Part shown: positions 33,621 through 45,384 of the stretch, piece after piece | Position numbering within the stretch: the first letter of the stretch is position 1 | How the letters are laid out: each line of letters opens with the position of its first letter | Assembly: GCF_000346465.2 (NCBI RefSeq) | Contig: NC_034015.1 | Coordinates: 6,986,399-7,050,398 of the forward strand | Direction: 5' to 3' | Source of the DNA: Prunus persica | Lineage: Eukaryota; Streptophyta; Magnoliopsida; Rosales; Rosaceae | Length of the DNA stretch: 64,000 nt | Translations under genes and position numbers: made by a program | The notes under the pieces: model-generated | Database searches by the model: none | Seen by the model: only the letters and a program-made list of their open reading frames with translations | Told to the model about the DNA's origin: nothing

Positions 33621-34205
33621 AGCAAGAGTATATAACCACACGCAAACAGAATATCAGCCACACAGACATCAATTATCAGATTGATGAGCAGACTGGGAGT
33701 TCTCATATTGATTACTTCAGTTCTTTTTCCTTAGATCTTCCTCCCTGTAACAACAAACCAAACTCAATTTCTGATTTACTTCTCAATTTTCGACATGACA
33801 AATGAATAAACCAACCTAGAAAACTAAAAGAACATTAAAACCAACTTTCTTTTTTTTTTTACGAAACCCAGAAATCCTTTGAGCAAAACCCATGCAATGA
33901 GAAGAAGGATGAAGCGCATTTGGAACGGCAACACACGAACGCAACATCTGAGAGGAGAACCAATGAGATAAAGACCAAAAGGGCGGCTGGATTTGCAGCG
34001 CGCCTCCCCAAACAAAAATCGACGGCCCCCCACGCATGTAGAATAGTGAGCTCTGATCTTCCATGGTTGCCCCCAACCAACCCAACCAACTGGTTCGAAA
34101 CGGACTGGAAAGCTGAGAGCGAACGAAACGTTCGAATTGAAAGAGATGCAAATGGGAAGGGGCAAAAAGGGAACATAAGGGAAAATTCAACAAAGGGCAA
34201 AATCG

Positions 34206-34247
34206 ACAATTCACTATTCCTAAGCTATAGTCTAGGAACAGTGAATT
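34206..34247. repeat. short inverted repeat (hairpin)
   Basis: CAATTCACTATTCCTA is followed after 10 bases by its near complement TAGGAACAGTGAATTGG. It lies about 80 bp inside the right end region of the putative Mutator-like element. Confidence 0.7.
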
Positions 34248-34329
34248 GGTGGATTCGGTTTTAGTATATATATAATTTCTTTTATTTTTATGTTTTATTT
34301 ATTTTTAAACTTAAATAATATTTTATTAA

Positions 34330-34561
34330 GTTTCCATGTGTAAGGGGGCTCCACTTTGCCCACATGGCACTTAGTTCAGCAAAATTGTGGGTCCTATTAA
34401 TGCCACATCAGTATTTTTAACAGATTTTTTTATGGACTTAACGGTGGGGGGCACAGTGAGACACAAAACATCGGTCAACGGGGTAAAGTGGGTCATTTTA
34501 ACTTTCAAGGGGCAAACTGAGATTTGACCACAGTTTTCGAGGACACTACAGTAAATAAGCC
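34330..34561 (-). repeat. right inverted repeat of the putative Mutator-like element
   Basis: Ends CACTACAGTAAATAAGCC; complement of the 18084 repeat, with shared GGGTCATTTTAACTTTCAAG and CACATGGCACTTAGTTCAG. Confidence 0.75.
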
Positions 34562-34571
34562 TATTTTTTTA

Positions 34572-35008
34572 TGAGTCATTGAATTATTAAGGTTTGATAA
34601 GAGTTTAAATTACCTTGCGGCTCATAATCTTATGAATTCATGAAAGTTTTGTAGTCAATTAATGGGGTCCAAATTATTTCCTTTTGCTTGAACCATTGCT
34701 TGATGGACCTAGAGTGTTAGTCAAGTTAGCCCTCCATGATGAGTAGAGACGACTTAACCTAGCCTTATATAAGCTTAAGACCTCGCTCTCATTAGGCATG
34801 TTCTCTAACCATAATCTCATCATAAAGAAAGAACTGAAATAGTTTTGAGAGAGAGCAGAAGCCTTAAGTTGCTTGTGTCTTGTATCTTGTGTTGATGTTG
34901 CTACTGGATGAGTTCTGAAGTTGTGTATTCAAGAAGATGGTGACATGCATGTGTACTCCTATGTATTTCCATTTATATGAAAGATCTTAAAATAATATAA
35001 ATCTAACA
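34572..35008 (+). mobile_element. 5' LTR of copia-1
   Basis: The right edge is set by TCTAACA followed by the primer-binding site. The left edge at TGAGTCATTG is a guess from the TG rule. The LTR contains TATATAAGC near 34768 (possible TATA) and ends with the usual transcribed part. No 3' LTR of this element is in the window. Confidence 0.55.
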
Positions 35009-35010
35009 GT

Positions 35011-35022
35011 TGGTATCAGAGC
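35011..35022 (+). other. primer-binding site of copia-1
   Basis: TGGTATCAGAGC is the initiator tRNA-Met complementary site, two bases after the LTR end. Confidence 0.85.
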
Positions 35023-35761
35023 ACATGGTTACACACACACATACTGAAATCAATTTAGCATGCCTATGAGTTTTTGCGATTTATTTACCTATGGATGCCA
35101 TGATTGTTTGGTTGGTTATTTTTTCAAGTTTTGTTGCAGGTTCAAACATGCCAATATTACAGAATCTATTTTGAAGCATGTTTCAATTGATTTTTGATAT
35201 CTTGCAAACTTAAAAGTTGTTTTTGAAATACTAAACGACCTTAAAACTCTAAAAATTATATTATGTCACATTATAGCAATGAGTTGTATTCTTCTCATCA
35301 TTCCCTATTCAAAATGGTATGGTGGGTCTGAAACGGACACTGGAAGGCCCCAAAACACTATTCACGGCAATTTTAGGGTTTTTACTCTGATTGTATATGT
35401 TTGGTTATCTTATGTGCTAGATAGGAACTTATTTTGTTTTCGAAATCAATAAAATTTTCATAACAAAACCAAACGAAATTCTCAAACCCTAAAGAAATAA
35501 TCAAAACTGCATCATAAATTGAATTAGTTGATAAGTTTCTTCAACGAATAGAATAGATCTTGTATGTTTGGTTCTGATGGCACAAAATAACATGTAATCT
35601 ATTTGTAAGTTATAAGTAATCTCTTGCCACAAATTGTGATACTTAATTCAGGAAGCTTGCATATGCTACTTGTTAGTTTTGTAAATTAAAGTTAAACTAA
35701 AAAACTATTTTCTCTTAACAAATGGAGAATCGGTTTTCTTAGAAAGTACTTATGCTTTCTT

Positions 35762-36600
35762 TTGCAAATCTTTACAGCATCGAATCCTTCCTCAATCAAT
35801 TTCATGCAAATTGAAACACTTACTGGATCGAACTTCAAGAGATGGAAGTCTAATCATGAATTTGCCGTTGGAATGAATGAGATCAATTATACTCTCACTC
35901 ACGATGAACCAGCTAGGCTTGTTTCGAATTCCACTACTGAAGTGAATAGGATGCATGAAGCTTGAAGGCTAGCAAACAAGAAGTGTCTCCTCCTTGTGAA
36001 AAAAAAAAAAAAAAAATACCCATCTCGAAAGATATCTATGGCGGAGTTGGGGAAACATAAAGTGCAAAGGAGTTTATGGAGTCCATTGATAGGAAGTTCA
36101 AGGAATCAGACAAAGCTGAGACCAAAAACCTAATGTCTAGGCTGGCCAACACGAAGTATGAAGAGGGAGGGAATGTGAGAGAGCATATAATGGGACTCGT
36201 GGACGTTGCCGCCAAACTAAACAAGCTGAAAGTGCCTATTGACTCAACTTATTTAGTGCATATTGAACTGGATTCTCTACCCTATAAGCAGATGAAATCA
36301 ATGTACAACACTTTGAAAGAAGATTGGACTATGGACGACTTGATGTTGATTGATGTTCTTGAGGAGAATAGGACCAAAGCTGATAAGAGTGGAGGTTTGG
36401 TCAATTGGTCACTACAAAGAAGCATGAGAATAAGGGAGGTGCTGCCAACAAAAAAGTGGAGAAATAGAATCATTTTTCAAAGAGTAACAACTAGCATGGC
36501 GTGAATCCTACTACTGAATTCAAATGTTTCTTTTGTAAGAAGGATGGACACATGAAGAGGAACTACAAACGTTACAAGAAGTGGTTCGGAAAAAACAAGA
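35762..36600 (+). pseudogene. copia-1 gag polyprotein remnant
   Basis: The frame has the copia gag pattern: METLTGSN-like start (MQIETLTGSNFKRWKSNHEF), then after a stop and an A18 tract, EFMESIDRKFKESDKAETKN, LMSRLANTKYEEGGNVREHI, GLVDVAAKLNKLKVPID and LPYKQMKSMYNT, the UBN2-type gag domain. Another frame change near 36500 leads to FKCFFCKKDGHMKRNYKRY, a CCHC zinc knuckle in which the last Cys is Tyr. The protein is therefore dead in at least three ways. The pol part is separated by the LARD insertion and resumes at 43492. Confidence 0.8.
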
Positions 36601-36674
36601 ACAAATGTAATAAACAAATAGTTTTAGTGATTTTTTAGTCTAGTTTACGGATGTTCCTTCTAATCCTTAGTGGT

Positions 36675-38110
36675 TGTAAGGTCTTTTTCGTTCCGGCAGC
36701 TACTACGAGCTTGGGCTGCTGTAAAGGGCAGATGGATGAAATTGCCCCTTGAGCCTGAGTTCGAAGATCAAGCCCCAAAAATACTTCGAAAGGACAGAGA
36801 AGCCTTAAGAAACACCTTGGTTACCTTCACCAACGAAAATAACAACAGCTTACAGATAAATTTTCTAGCTTGGCATGAGAAGGTTGTGGAATGGGAGCAA
36901 AATTGTCATGAGTTTAGCGTTGAAGAGAAAACTAAGTGTTCCTAGGAGAAAGATGGGGTATTAAGGTAAGAGAGAAAGGATTTTGCAGAGAGGTTTGGTT
37001 GAGCATGAGCAAAAAGAGAGAAAATGGTGGCTTGAGTATTTTTCCGGCAGCTTGACAGAGACTCTGTCAAGTGTTAGAACAGCTTGCCAAGAGGGAAAAC
37101 TAAGGGAAAAGGATGGGCTGAGCACGAAATTACTGGGTTTTGGGAGTAAGAAAGGAAGCTTGCTTTCTGATGTGGTTGACGCTTGTTGGGTAGAAGAGGC
37201 CCCTTTTATAGCCGCTGGAAGCCATCATTTTTCAAGAAACCCTAATGGTTTCTATCCAATTTGGCCAAGTCTTTCCCTTCCTTTCTCCCCTCATCTCTTC
37301 AATCATCTTATTTTGGTGAAATCCACCCTGCCCATTTGCACAAAATCAGGAATTTTTTTGGGAGCTCAAGGCCCCCTTTCCCGCGGCTGTTTCAGACTCC
37401 TATTTTCAGCCATCTTTTTTTTTTCTTTTCTTCCCTTTTTTTATGGCCAGGTCTGATGAGGGAAAGAGAATGGGTATACATGCTGGTTCGGAGGGCAGTT
37501 CTTTGTGCGCCAATATCTCTTGGTCTCTTGGATGTTTTGCTTGAAAACTTGTTCCTTCCTTCCCAGCAACCCACGTGGTCTTCCAAACTCCTTCGTGGCT
37601 TTATCTTTCGGCCAAAAGATGGAGTCTTTGCTACATGCTACTTCTAATTGTATGGGTCTTCTAGGATAGGAAGCCAACCTACCAAACAAATGGGCCACCT
37701 TCATCAAATTTGGGCTATAGGGGTTAATTTTAGTGGACTATTTTGATTGGGCTTTTTGGTTGGGTTATTTTTCCTTTTGTGCTCACCCATATATTTGGGC
37801 CTAAGAAATGGGCTTGGGTTCCGAGGCTCCCAAGCAACCCGGAACCTCCATTTCTCGACCCATCAATGGGCCTCATGACAACTTATTACCATCCGTACCA
37901 CAACCCACTCAAGCAAGCCCTGGGCATCTTGCGTGACTTGGGCCCACTTAAGCTTGTAGCGTGGCATGTTGCTTATTTGCTTGGCGTGGCATGTGTTGAA
38001 AGCATATATGACGAACTTTCGCATGCCCAAATCGGGTTTCTTCTTGATAAGGTATCGCATTGGGCCGAGAATTTATTTGGGCCGAACCGTGGATTTTTTG
38101 GGCTTCAACA
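36675..38110 (-). repeat. 3' LTR of the LARD element
   Basis: About 1.4 kb, matching 42058-43491 nearly base for base with scattered substitutions. The ORFs in it are shared by both copies and look incidental. Confidence 0.9.
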
Positions 38111-38539
38111 TTAGCCCCCTTGATTATTGGGGCCATGAATGTGTATTGAAATGATCCAAATAATCAATTTCCAACCCAAAATAAATTGCAGTGGCATGGC
38201 ATGGGTTTAGGAGTAACTCAAGGATGACCAGTTAAGTGTCTCTAAAATTACAGCCAGGTTTTTTTTGGGAAGGTTGGAAGGGTCGCAATGGTCCCGCTTA
38301 AAACTCAATCCTTCTTAAACACCGAGGGTGTTGCCTTGAAGAACTTTCCTAAACACTGTAATTTTGGAGGTCACTTACTAGAGTTATCAAGAGTTGCCCT
38401 ATTTTGTGGCACGATATAGGAGAAAATGCTTGGTGGATTAGCTCAAGATAACTACTTAGCTTGCGTGATTTATTTGCTTAAGTGACTAGAGAGGCTTGAT
38501 TTTGCATGGTTGTGATTTGCAAGAGTTGCATTGACTTGC

Positions 38540-39000
38540 ACGCTTGGTTTTGACGTGTATATTTAGCATGTATTGACGTGTATATTTAGCATGTATTATT
38601 GGTATTTGGCTTGATGCTTAGCATTGGCATGTATGCTTGATTTTGGCTTGATGCTTAGCATTGGCATGTATGCTTGATTTTAGCTTGTATGCTTGGATGC
38701 TTGGCTTTGGCGTATACACTTGATTTTGGCTTGTATGCTTGGACGCCTCGCATTGGCGTGCATGCTTGATTTTGGCTTGTATGCTTGGATGTTTGGCATT
38801 GGCATGTACTGGAAGGATATTTGAAATAGAGCAGGTGCTGGCAGGGTGTTTAAAATAGGGCATGTGCTGGAAGGATATTTGAAACATGGCAGGTGCTGGA
38901 AGGATATTTAAAATAGGGCATGTGTTGGAAGGATATTTGAAACAGGTCAGGTGCTGGAAGGATGTTTGAAACAGGACAGGTGCTGGAAACTGTTTTGTTT
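38540..39000. repeat. two minisatellites in the LARD interior
   Basis: From 38540 to about 38805, units with GCTTAGCATTGGCATGTATG and CTTGATTTTGGCTTGTATGC recur. From 38810 to 39000, about seven units of AGGTGCTGGAAGGATATTTG AAAC.. type (30-33 bp) follow. A related single unit is near 41510. The long minus-strand frame here is a translation of the repeats. Confidence 0.8.
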
Positions 39001-42000
39001 GGCATGGAATAGGTGTTGGAAAAAACGTGACTTGGCTTGGCGTGATTAGCTTGGACTTGCTATGAGGATGTGGATAATCTAATGGCTGAGTTGAATCAAG
39101 ATAAAGCTTGGTCTGACATGAGGGTTCACTCTTCCGGCAGCATGAATATAGAGCTTGTGTTATTTTCCAGGAGCATCTCATATAGCGCATCATTATCTTC
39201 CATGTTTTGCTTGGCTTGAATCTTGGTTATTGAGGTTTTGGCATTGCAGGTGGTGATTGCAGTGAATTCCTTCCTCAGCCGCCAAGTGCACCATAATCAT
39301 CAAAAAAAGATTCTTGCAGCGTGGCCTTCTCAGTACTTGTTTAGGTCATTGCATGGCGTGATGAACTTAAGATATCCCTTTGTTGCGATGGTGACAATTT
39401 GGCATGATATGGTGATAGCATGGCTTCTTTTCTAGTATTCCAGCAGCTAGAATTGCCAAGTTCTAACATTGTCATTTTCGTGATGACTGTCTTACTTGAA
39501 AAGCTTGATATGTGATATCTAGTTTGGTTTGCTTGAAATGATTGCATCAAGTGAAACGCTTGAGTTGCATGGTTTGTGTGGATTGATTCACAAATGCTCG
39601 TATTGATGCATGGTGGGTTGAAGAAGAGATACGGGCTTGAGAGCACATAAGAGAGCTGGGCGCATTATCCCCTTGACTGGCTTGGCCTTCACGTGGGCAA
39701 AATTGTGTTGCCACTTCCTTTTGAATTTTTTTTATTTGCAAGTAGTTACTCTCATTTCCTTTCATTTGGCATGGCATGCTTTATTTTCTGATTTTTTTTC
39801 ATTCTCTTCTTTCTTCTTCTTCTTCAAGATTCAAACCCGTGGGTACTGTGCATCAGTACATAAGTCATATTTCGGAAGCTCGGATCAGAAAACTTCCTTG
39901 ATGAAAGTTGTTCATCTGCTCGAGTAGCCTGTAAAATTTGTAGAATTTGTAGAATTTTTCTGATATCTCAAAGCTGGTCTGCAACTTCTGCATTCATCCA
40001 TGGCTGGTGAGTTTCTGCAGATTCTGCTTTTGCATGTGTCTTTAACTTATGATGCTTGGATGATTGCACTTGCTTCACAAAATTTTCTCAAAATTATGTC
40101 GTTTATAACATATCCAAAATTGAGGATTATCCACCCATTCTAGTGCTCTCTGCCTCCATTTTACTGAAGCATGTTCATGAGTTGATGTTGATACCTTTGT
40201 TGCATGCTTGTTTTCTATGCTTGAATGCTTGAGTTCCTCTGTATTTCCCAGCATTTATGAACTATAAATCGAATTCTGAGTTTGAGATTTTGGTTTAGGA
40301 TTCTAGCTTGGTGATAAACAAGAGTCATATAAGCTCACTTGGGTATGCATGCCAAGTGTTTGTCAAAATATCCCAAAGTAGCTTGCTGGCTGTTCTTTGA
40401 ACTTTTGAAATGTTTCTTTTTGAATCTGAGTTGGAGCTTTTAAGATATAAAAATGAACTTCTCAATGGTTATGTTGGAATTGGTCTTGCATCACTTGAAG
40501 AAAAAATGAATTTTCGGTGGAATTTCAAAGTAAGGGTTAAGCTGCTGGAGTTGTGCAGTTCTTGCTGCATGGGCTGTTTTAGGAATCTGTTTGACATGCT
40601 TCCCTAGCTCGAAATGCAACGAAATTTTGGGAAAATGAAGCTTTATATGTCTAGTTCTAATATGGAAAGTTTGGGATTTGTTGGTTGTAAGCTTGATTTC
40701 TAGTGTATTTTTAAAGGTGGGATGTTCTAGCTAGAATGGTTGGAAAGCTTGTGTATAAGTTTTGCTTGGCATGTTGCTTTTTGTTGAGAATTTGGAATGT
40801 CCTTCCTGTTGGCATTGAGTGCTTATCTGAGAATTGCTAGAGCATGTTCTTGAGCAATATTGTCGTGAGAGCATGATGTTGAAAGGTATTGTCGTAAGAG
40901 CATGAGTTCTTCAATTTGCTTGAAATGCCCGAATTGCTTGGAATACTTGAATGAAATGTGATTGCTTGGCATGTGGATTGGTATTATGCCATGTGAATTT
41001 TTTTCAAATGCTGCTCATGTATCATCTTCTACTTTGCATGAGTTTCTTCAAAGAAAATGAAAGCATGCAAGTGTTGAAGCATTCACCTTCATAAAACAAG
41101 CATCTCTCTCCAGCGTCTGATTCTTGGCCAATGTATCATTTTTAGGCTTGATTAAGAGGCTCTAAAGCATGAGAAGTTTCATTTGCTTGGAGTTTGATAG
41201 CATGAAGGTGAGTTTTGGTTGCGTGCAACTTGTCTTGGAAGAAATTATGCTTCAATTGCGATTATTCTTCCGGCTCTTCCCTTTGTGTGAGTACCTTTCC
41301 GACGCCTGATTTTGGCTAACGTATTCTCTTATTCAGAACCTTCAAAGCATAAGAAATGTCATCTTCTTACTGATTTGTTAGGAACGTGATAGAATAAAGG
41401 TGACTTTTTGGTTACTTTCATGGATGTAATGAGTTTGTTGAATTGTTGCAAGGATAAATTGAGTTTTTTGGGGGTTAATGAGCATATACACTAGCATGAT
41501 GTTTGAAATAGGGCAGGGGCTAAGAAGATTTGAAATGAGGCAAGTGCCATAAATTCTTTGCTTGTAGAGTAGGAGCTGGAAGAATGTAACTTGGCTTGGA
41601 ATGGTATAGCTTGGTTTAGCATGAGAAACTTTGAAGTGCTTGTGCTTGACCCCTTTTTTTTTCAATTGGCAGGAAGCCCCCAAGTCATTTGGATCTGCAT
41701 TTTGGCTCCTTCTTTTTCCTTTTGGAAAAATTTGCTTGGCACGAAGCCTCCAAGTATTTTGGAGTTTGCATGCGTAGTTCACTCAATGGCATGAATGATG
41801 GTTTTGCCTAAGTCCCCAGCCCTCATACAAGATCTGGTTTTGCTTGAGAATGGAGATCTAAGACACAAGCAAAAGGCACATGTCAGTAAACCATGTTATA
41901 CTTGTTTTGCAAAGTAGATAGCCAACAAAAGGAGAAAAGAAAAAGAAAGAGGGAATGTTCTTATCTCTTTGTTTTCTCTGGTTTATTGCTTCAAGGCCTC

Positions 42001-42033
42001 TTCTTCGGAGGTGTTGGTGAAGATAACGGCCTG
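39001..42033. other. rest of the LARD interior, non-coding
   Basis: No gag, protease or polymerase motif in any frame. GCTTGGCATG-like words recur throughout, giving the region a repetitive texture. Confidence 0.6.
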
Positions 42034-42053
42034 ATCCCCAGCAGAGTCGCCAA
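42034..42053 (-). other. primer-binding site of the LARD element
   Basis: On the minus strand TTGGCGACTCTGCTGGGGAT lies four bases after the LTR end, the usual place; the same sequence follows the 5' LTR of many plant gypsy elements. Confidence 0.7.
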
Positions 42054-42057
42054 TTTA

Positions 42058-43491
42058 TGTAGGAGCTTTTTCGTTCCAGCAGCTACTACGGGCCTAGGCT
42101 GCCGTAAAGGGCAGATGGATAAAATTGACCCTTAAGCCTGAATTCGAAGATCAAGCCCCAAAAATACTTCGAAAGGACAGAGAATCCTTAGGAAACACCT
42201 TGGTTACCTTCACCAACGAACATAACAACAGCTTATAGATAAATTTTCTAGCTTGGCATGAGAAGCTTGTGGCATAAGAGCAAAATTGTCATGAGTTTAG
42301 CACTGAAGAGAAAACGAAGTGTTCCTATGGGAAAGATGGGGTATTACGGTAGGAGAGAAAGGATTTTGCAGAGAGGTTTGGTTGAGCATGAGGAAAAAGA
42401 GAGAAAATGGTGGCTTGAGTGTTTTTCCGGCAGCTTGACAGAGACTCTGTCAAGTGTTAGAACAGCTTTCCAAGAGAGAAAACTAAGGGGAAAAGATGGG
42501 TTGAGCATGAAATTATTGGGTTTTGGGAGTAAGAGAGGAAGCTTGCTCTCTGATGTGGTTGATGCTTGTTGGGTAGAAGAGGCCCCTTTTATAGCTGCTG
42601 AAAGCCATCATTTGCCAAGAAACTCTAATGGTTTCTATCCAATTTGGCCAAGTTTTTCCCTTCCTTTCTCCCCTCATCTCTTCAATCATCTTATTTTGGT
42701 GAAATCCACTCTGCCCATTTGCACAAAATCAGGGATTTTTTGGGAGCTCAAGGCCCCCTTTCCCGTGGCTGTTTCATACTCCTATTTTCAGCCATCTCCT
42801 TCCGTTCCTTTCTTCCCTTTTTATAGCCAGGTCTGATGAGGGAAAGAGAATGGGTATACATGCTGGTTCGGAGGGCAGCTCCTTGCGCGCCAATATCTCT
42901 TAGTCTCTTGGATGTTTTGCTTGAAAACTTGTTCCTTCCTTCCCAGCAACCCACGTGGTCTTCCAAACTCCTTCGTGGCTTCATCTTTCAACCAAAAGAT
43001 GGAGTTTTTGCTGCTTGCTATTTCTAATTGTATGGGTCTTCTAGGATAGGAAGTCAACCTACCAAACAAATGGGCCACCTTCATCAAATATTGGGCTATA
43101 GGGTTTAATTTTAGTGAACCATTTTGATTGGGGTTTTTGGTTGGGTTATTTTCCCTTTTGTGCTCACCCATATATTTAGGCCTACGAAATGGGCTTGGGT
43201 TCCGAGGCTCCCAAGCAACCCGGAACCTCCATTTCTCGACCCATCAATGGGCTTCATGACAACTTGTTACCATCCATACCACAACCCACTCAAGCAAGCC
43301 CCGGGCATCTTGCGTGGCTTGGGCCCACTTAAGCTTGTAACGTGGCATGTTGCTTATTTGCTTGGCATGGCATGTGTGCAAAGCGTATATGACAAAGTTT
43401 CGCATGCCCAAATCGGGTTTCTTCTTGGTAAGGTATCGCATTGGGCCGAGAATTTATTTGGAGCGAACCATGAATTTTTTGGGCCTCAACA
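42058..43491 (-). repeat. 5' LTR of the LARD element
   Basis: Direct repeat partner of 36675-38110; borders TGTAGG (left) and CTCAACA (right) in + orientation. Confidence 0.9.
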
Positions 43492-43620
43492 GTGGTTAGA
43501 CAGATCTACCTCAATTCATATAGCTCATATTGTGTTGGAATTCACAAAAGGAGGGAGCCAAGAAGAAACGTGCTTCTTTTCTCAAGGAAGAACCATCTTT
43601 AAATAAACCAACAGAGCAGG
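43492..43620 (+). pseudogene. copia-1 protease start after the LARD insertion
   Basis: When the copy of GTGGT is collapsed, the frame before the insertion (SNP) continues as WLDRSTSIHIAHIVLEFTKG, which resembles the copia protease start WWLDSG.T.HI. The catalytic DSG triad is DRS here. The copia sequence is lost after about 43620. Confidence 0.6.
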
Positions 43621-43659
43621 TTCTTGAAAGAATTTTTTTTGGGTGATTCTCGAAGAGAG

Positions 43660-44803
43660 TGGGGGATCTAAAACATTAAATATGTTAATATAATTGATGA
43701 TTTTGCATCTAAAACTGAAATAAGAAGAAATTTTAAATGATATTTTGTTATTTTGTAGATGCATATGATTTTGGTTGGCTATGATTAATTGTGGAGGATA
43801 TTGGTGGTGAAGAATGTGGACGCTTGAAATTTAATTTTTTGTTGAATGTAATGTTTTGGTACTTTTTTTACTTTGTTTGGGGTTTTGTTCGACTGGATTT
43901 TCCTCAAACAAGGTTTTAATGTGGCCCAAGTGTTCTTCATTCCCTTTTGTAAACTCTTATAATTTTAATAAAATTAATTATTAAAAAAATATATATTCAT
44001 TAATTTATCTATATAGGCCACGCTCTTAGAATTTTGCCTTGGGCTTTCAATCACCCAGGAGCGGCCCTATGGATGGAGAGCGTGCGGCTAGGTTGGGTAT
44101 AGGGAGAGGGGTTGGGTTTTTTTAATTTTAATTTGTTATTTTATAATTTTATAATTTATTTTTGTTTTTGACTTTTCATTATTATTTAATATAGAGTATT
44201 TTTTACTAAAATTACAAATTTACCCTTAATATCGACAGAAATTTAGATGAAATTCAAAACATTGGCGGTGAGTCCCAAATTGGTCAATTTCATATAGTTT
44301 TTAAGTCTTTAATTTACCGGGGAAAAAAAGTCAATGATGTAAATTGACAATTATAATATAGTTAAGGGGGACAACACCGTATATTAGCCTATATTTTGAT
44401 CCTGTGTGCCCATGAGATAGAAATGGGAAACGTATGGAGCGCCTTTCATTTCCAATTATGTGTTATTTTTATTTTTCAGTTTGTTAAACCGTTAGGCCCC
44501 ATTCGTTTATGTTTTCAGACCCCCATTTTCATTTTCTAGAAGAGAAAACGCCTCAAAACTTGTTCGGTGGTGCACTTAGCAAAATGTGGAAAACGATTTA
44601 CAAAAATGTTTTCAATATTTGCTCTTCAAGTTGAAAAACACCAAAAGGACGTTTCCGTGTTTCCGTTTTCCAATTTAGAAAACATAGGAAACAACATCCG
44701 CTTATTTTTCTACCAAATAGAAAAACAGAGGAATTCTTCTCCTCTCTCCCTTCCCACATCATCACCATTCCTTAGGGCAAGCAGATGTATTTTACAAGGA
44801 TTC
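43660..44803. repeat. segmental duplicate B' (partner of 53695-54790)
   Basis: GATGCATATGATTTTGGTT, ATTAATTGTGGAGGATATTGG and a TTTGCCT.GG.CTTCAATCAC CC stretch, then AGAAAACGCCTCAAAACTTG and TTCAATATTTGCTCTTCAAG, are found in the same order in both copies over about 1.1 kb. The copy here ends at GATTC, where a gypsy LTR begins. No gene is evident. Confidence 0.88.
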
Positions 44804-45068
44804 TGTGGGAACCGAATGTTAGCCAAACCCTAGGTCAAATATTTCCTTCCATTTGGGGATTATTTGATTTGGGGATTCTTGCCCTGAACTAGGGATTTGA
44901 TTCTCATTAAATCCCTAATTAATTTAAATCTCCTAAAATTAGAAAAATAATTCCTTTCCCAACAAGGAATATTTTTCGCCAAACTCTAACCCTACAAGGC
45001 TCTATAAATATGAGGCTATGCAAAGCATAAGGCAAGCCATTCTAAGCTCTCAAAAATTCCCTCTTTGC

Positions 45069-45105
<37 letters not shown>

Positions 45106-45362
45106 CCTCCCTTACACAAGGCTCTGGCCACCACATACGACTTCGGACGCCTGGTTCACACCACACATACATCTCCGTACCCTTTTTAGCTATTGTTTTC
45201 CTACAAACAATTGAACTAACTTAGGCATCAAAGGGCCTTTGGCCAACACCCCCCGAGTGTGGTCCTTTTATTCCAATATATTTTGCAGGGAGAAAGAGAC
45301 GACAAAGAAGAAAGGGGAATCAATCAATCGAATATTCTCATGGGACGAAATGTGCTCCCACA
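44804..45362 (+). mobile_element. 5' LTR of a Tat-like gypsy element
   Basis: Starts TGTGGGAACC directly after GATTC, ends CTCCCACA before the primer-binding site. Contains TATAAATATGAGGC (45002) as a likely TATA box and a CT microsatellite at 45070-45101. The undisrupted duplicate at 54770 continues through GATTCCAATTCG, which marks the insertion point. No 3' LTR was found. Confidence 0.75.
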
Positions 45363-45363
45363 A

Positions 45364-45384
45364 ATTGGTGCTTTCATTGAGAGC
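45364..45384 (+). other. primer-binding site of the Tat-like element
   Basis: ATTGGTGCTTTCATTGAGAG follows the LTR; this sequence is common after 5' LTRs of Tat/Retand-type elements. Confidence 0.65.

Larger units (their letters stand above)
18084..34561. mobile_element. putative large Mutator-like element with nested transposons
   Basis: The two ends are inverted copies of each other. Left (18084 on) GGCTTATTTACTGTAGTG, then CACTTTGCCCC, TTAAAATGACCCACTTTACC and AACTAAGTGCCATGTG. Right (complement from 34561) starts with the same 18 bases and the same blocks over about 220 bp. The outer flanks are TATTTTTTA (18075-18083) and TATTTTTTTA (34562-34571), close to the 9-bp target duplications of Mutator elements. 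No MULE transposase was seen. Inside are a TRIM, CACTA-2, a Cassandra element and an LRR kinase fragment; without the nested elements about 6.6 kb remain. The alternative is two unrelated copies of one terminal repeat lying in opposite orientation, which T-rich flanks cannot exclude. Confidence 0.45.
36675..43491 (-). mobile_element. LARD-type LTR retrotransposon inserted in copia-1 (TSD GTGGT)
   Basis: Two long direct repeats, 36675-38110 (1,436 bp) and 42058-43491 (1,434 bp), begin (minus strand) TGTTGA.GCCC and end CCTACA or CTTACA. GTGGT flanks the whole at 36670-36674 and 43492-43496. On the minus strand the 5' LTR (right) is followed by TTGGCGACTCTGCTGGGGAT, a gypsy-type primer-binding site. 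The 3' LTR (left) is preceded by AAGGGGGCTAA, a polypurine tract. The 3.9-kb interior shows no gag or pol, only tandem repeats and AT-rich text, so it fits a large retrotransposon derivative that borrows proteins from others. Confidence 0.9.

Noticed and set aside
33816..34264. Overlapping long frames on both strands
   Set aside because: Several frames are open at once in a GC-richer patch; none resembles a protein, and the patch lies beside a transposon end.
38618..39193. 191-codon minus-strand frame with repeated Phe/Gln/His words
   Set aside because: It is a translation of the LARD minisatellites, with no start context or homologous domain.
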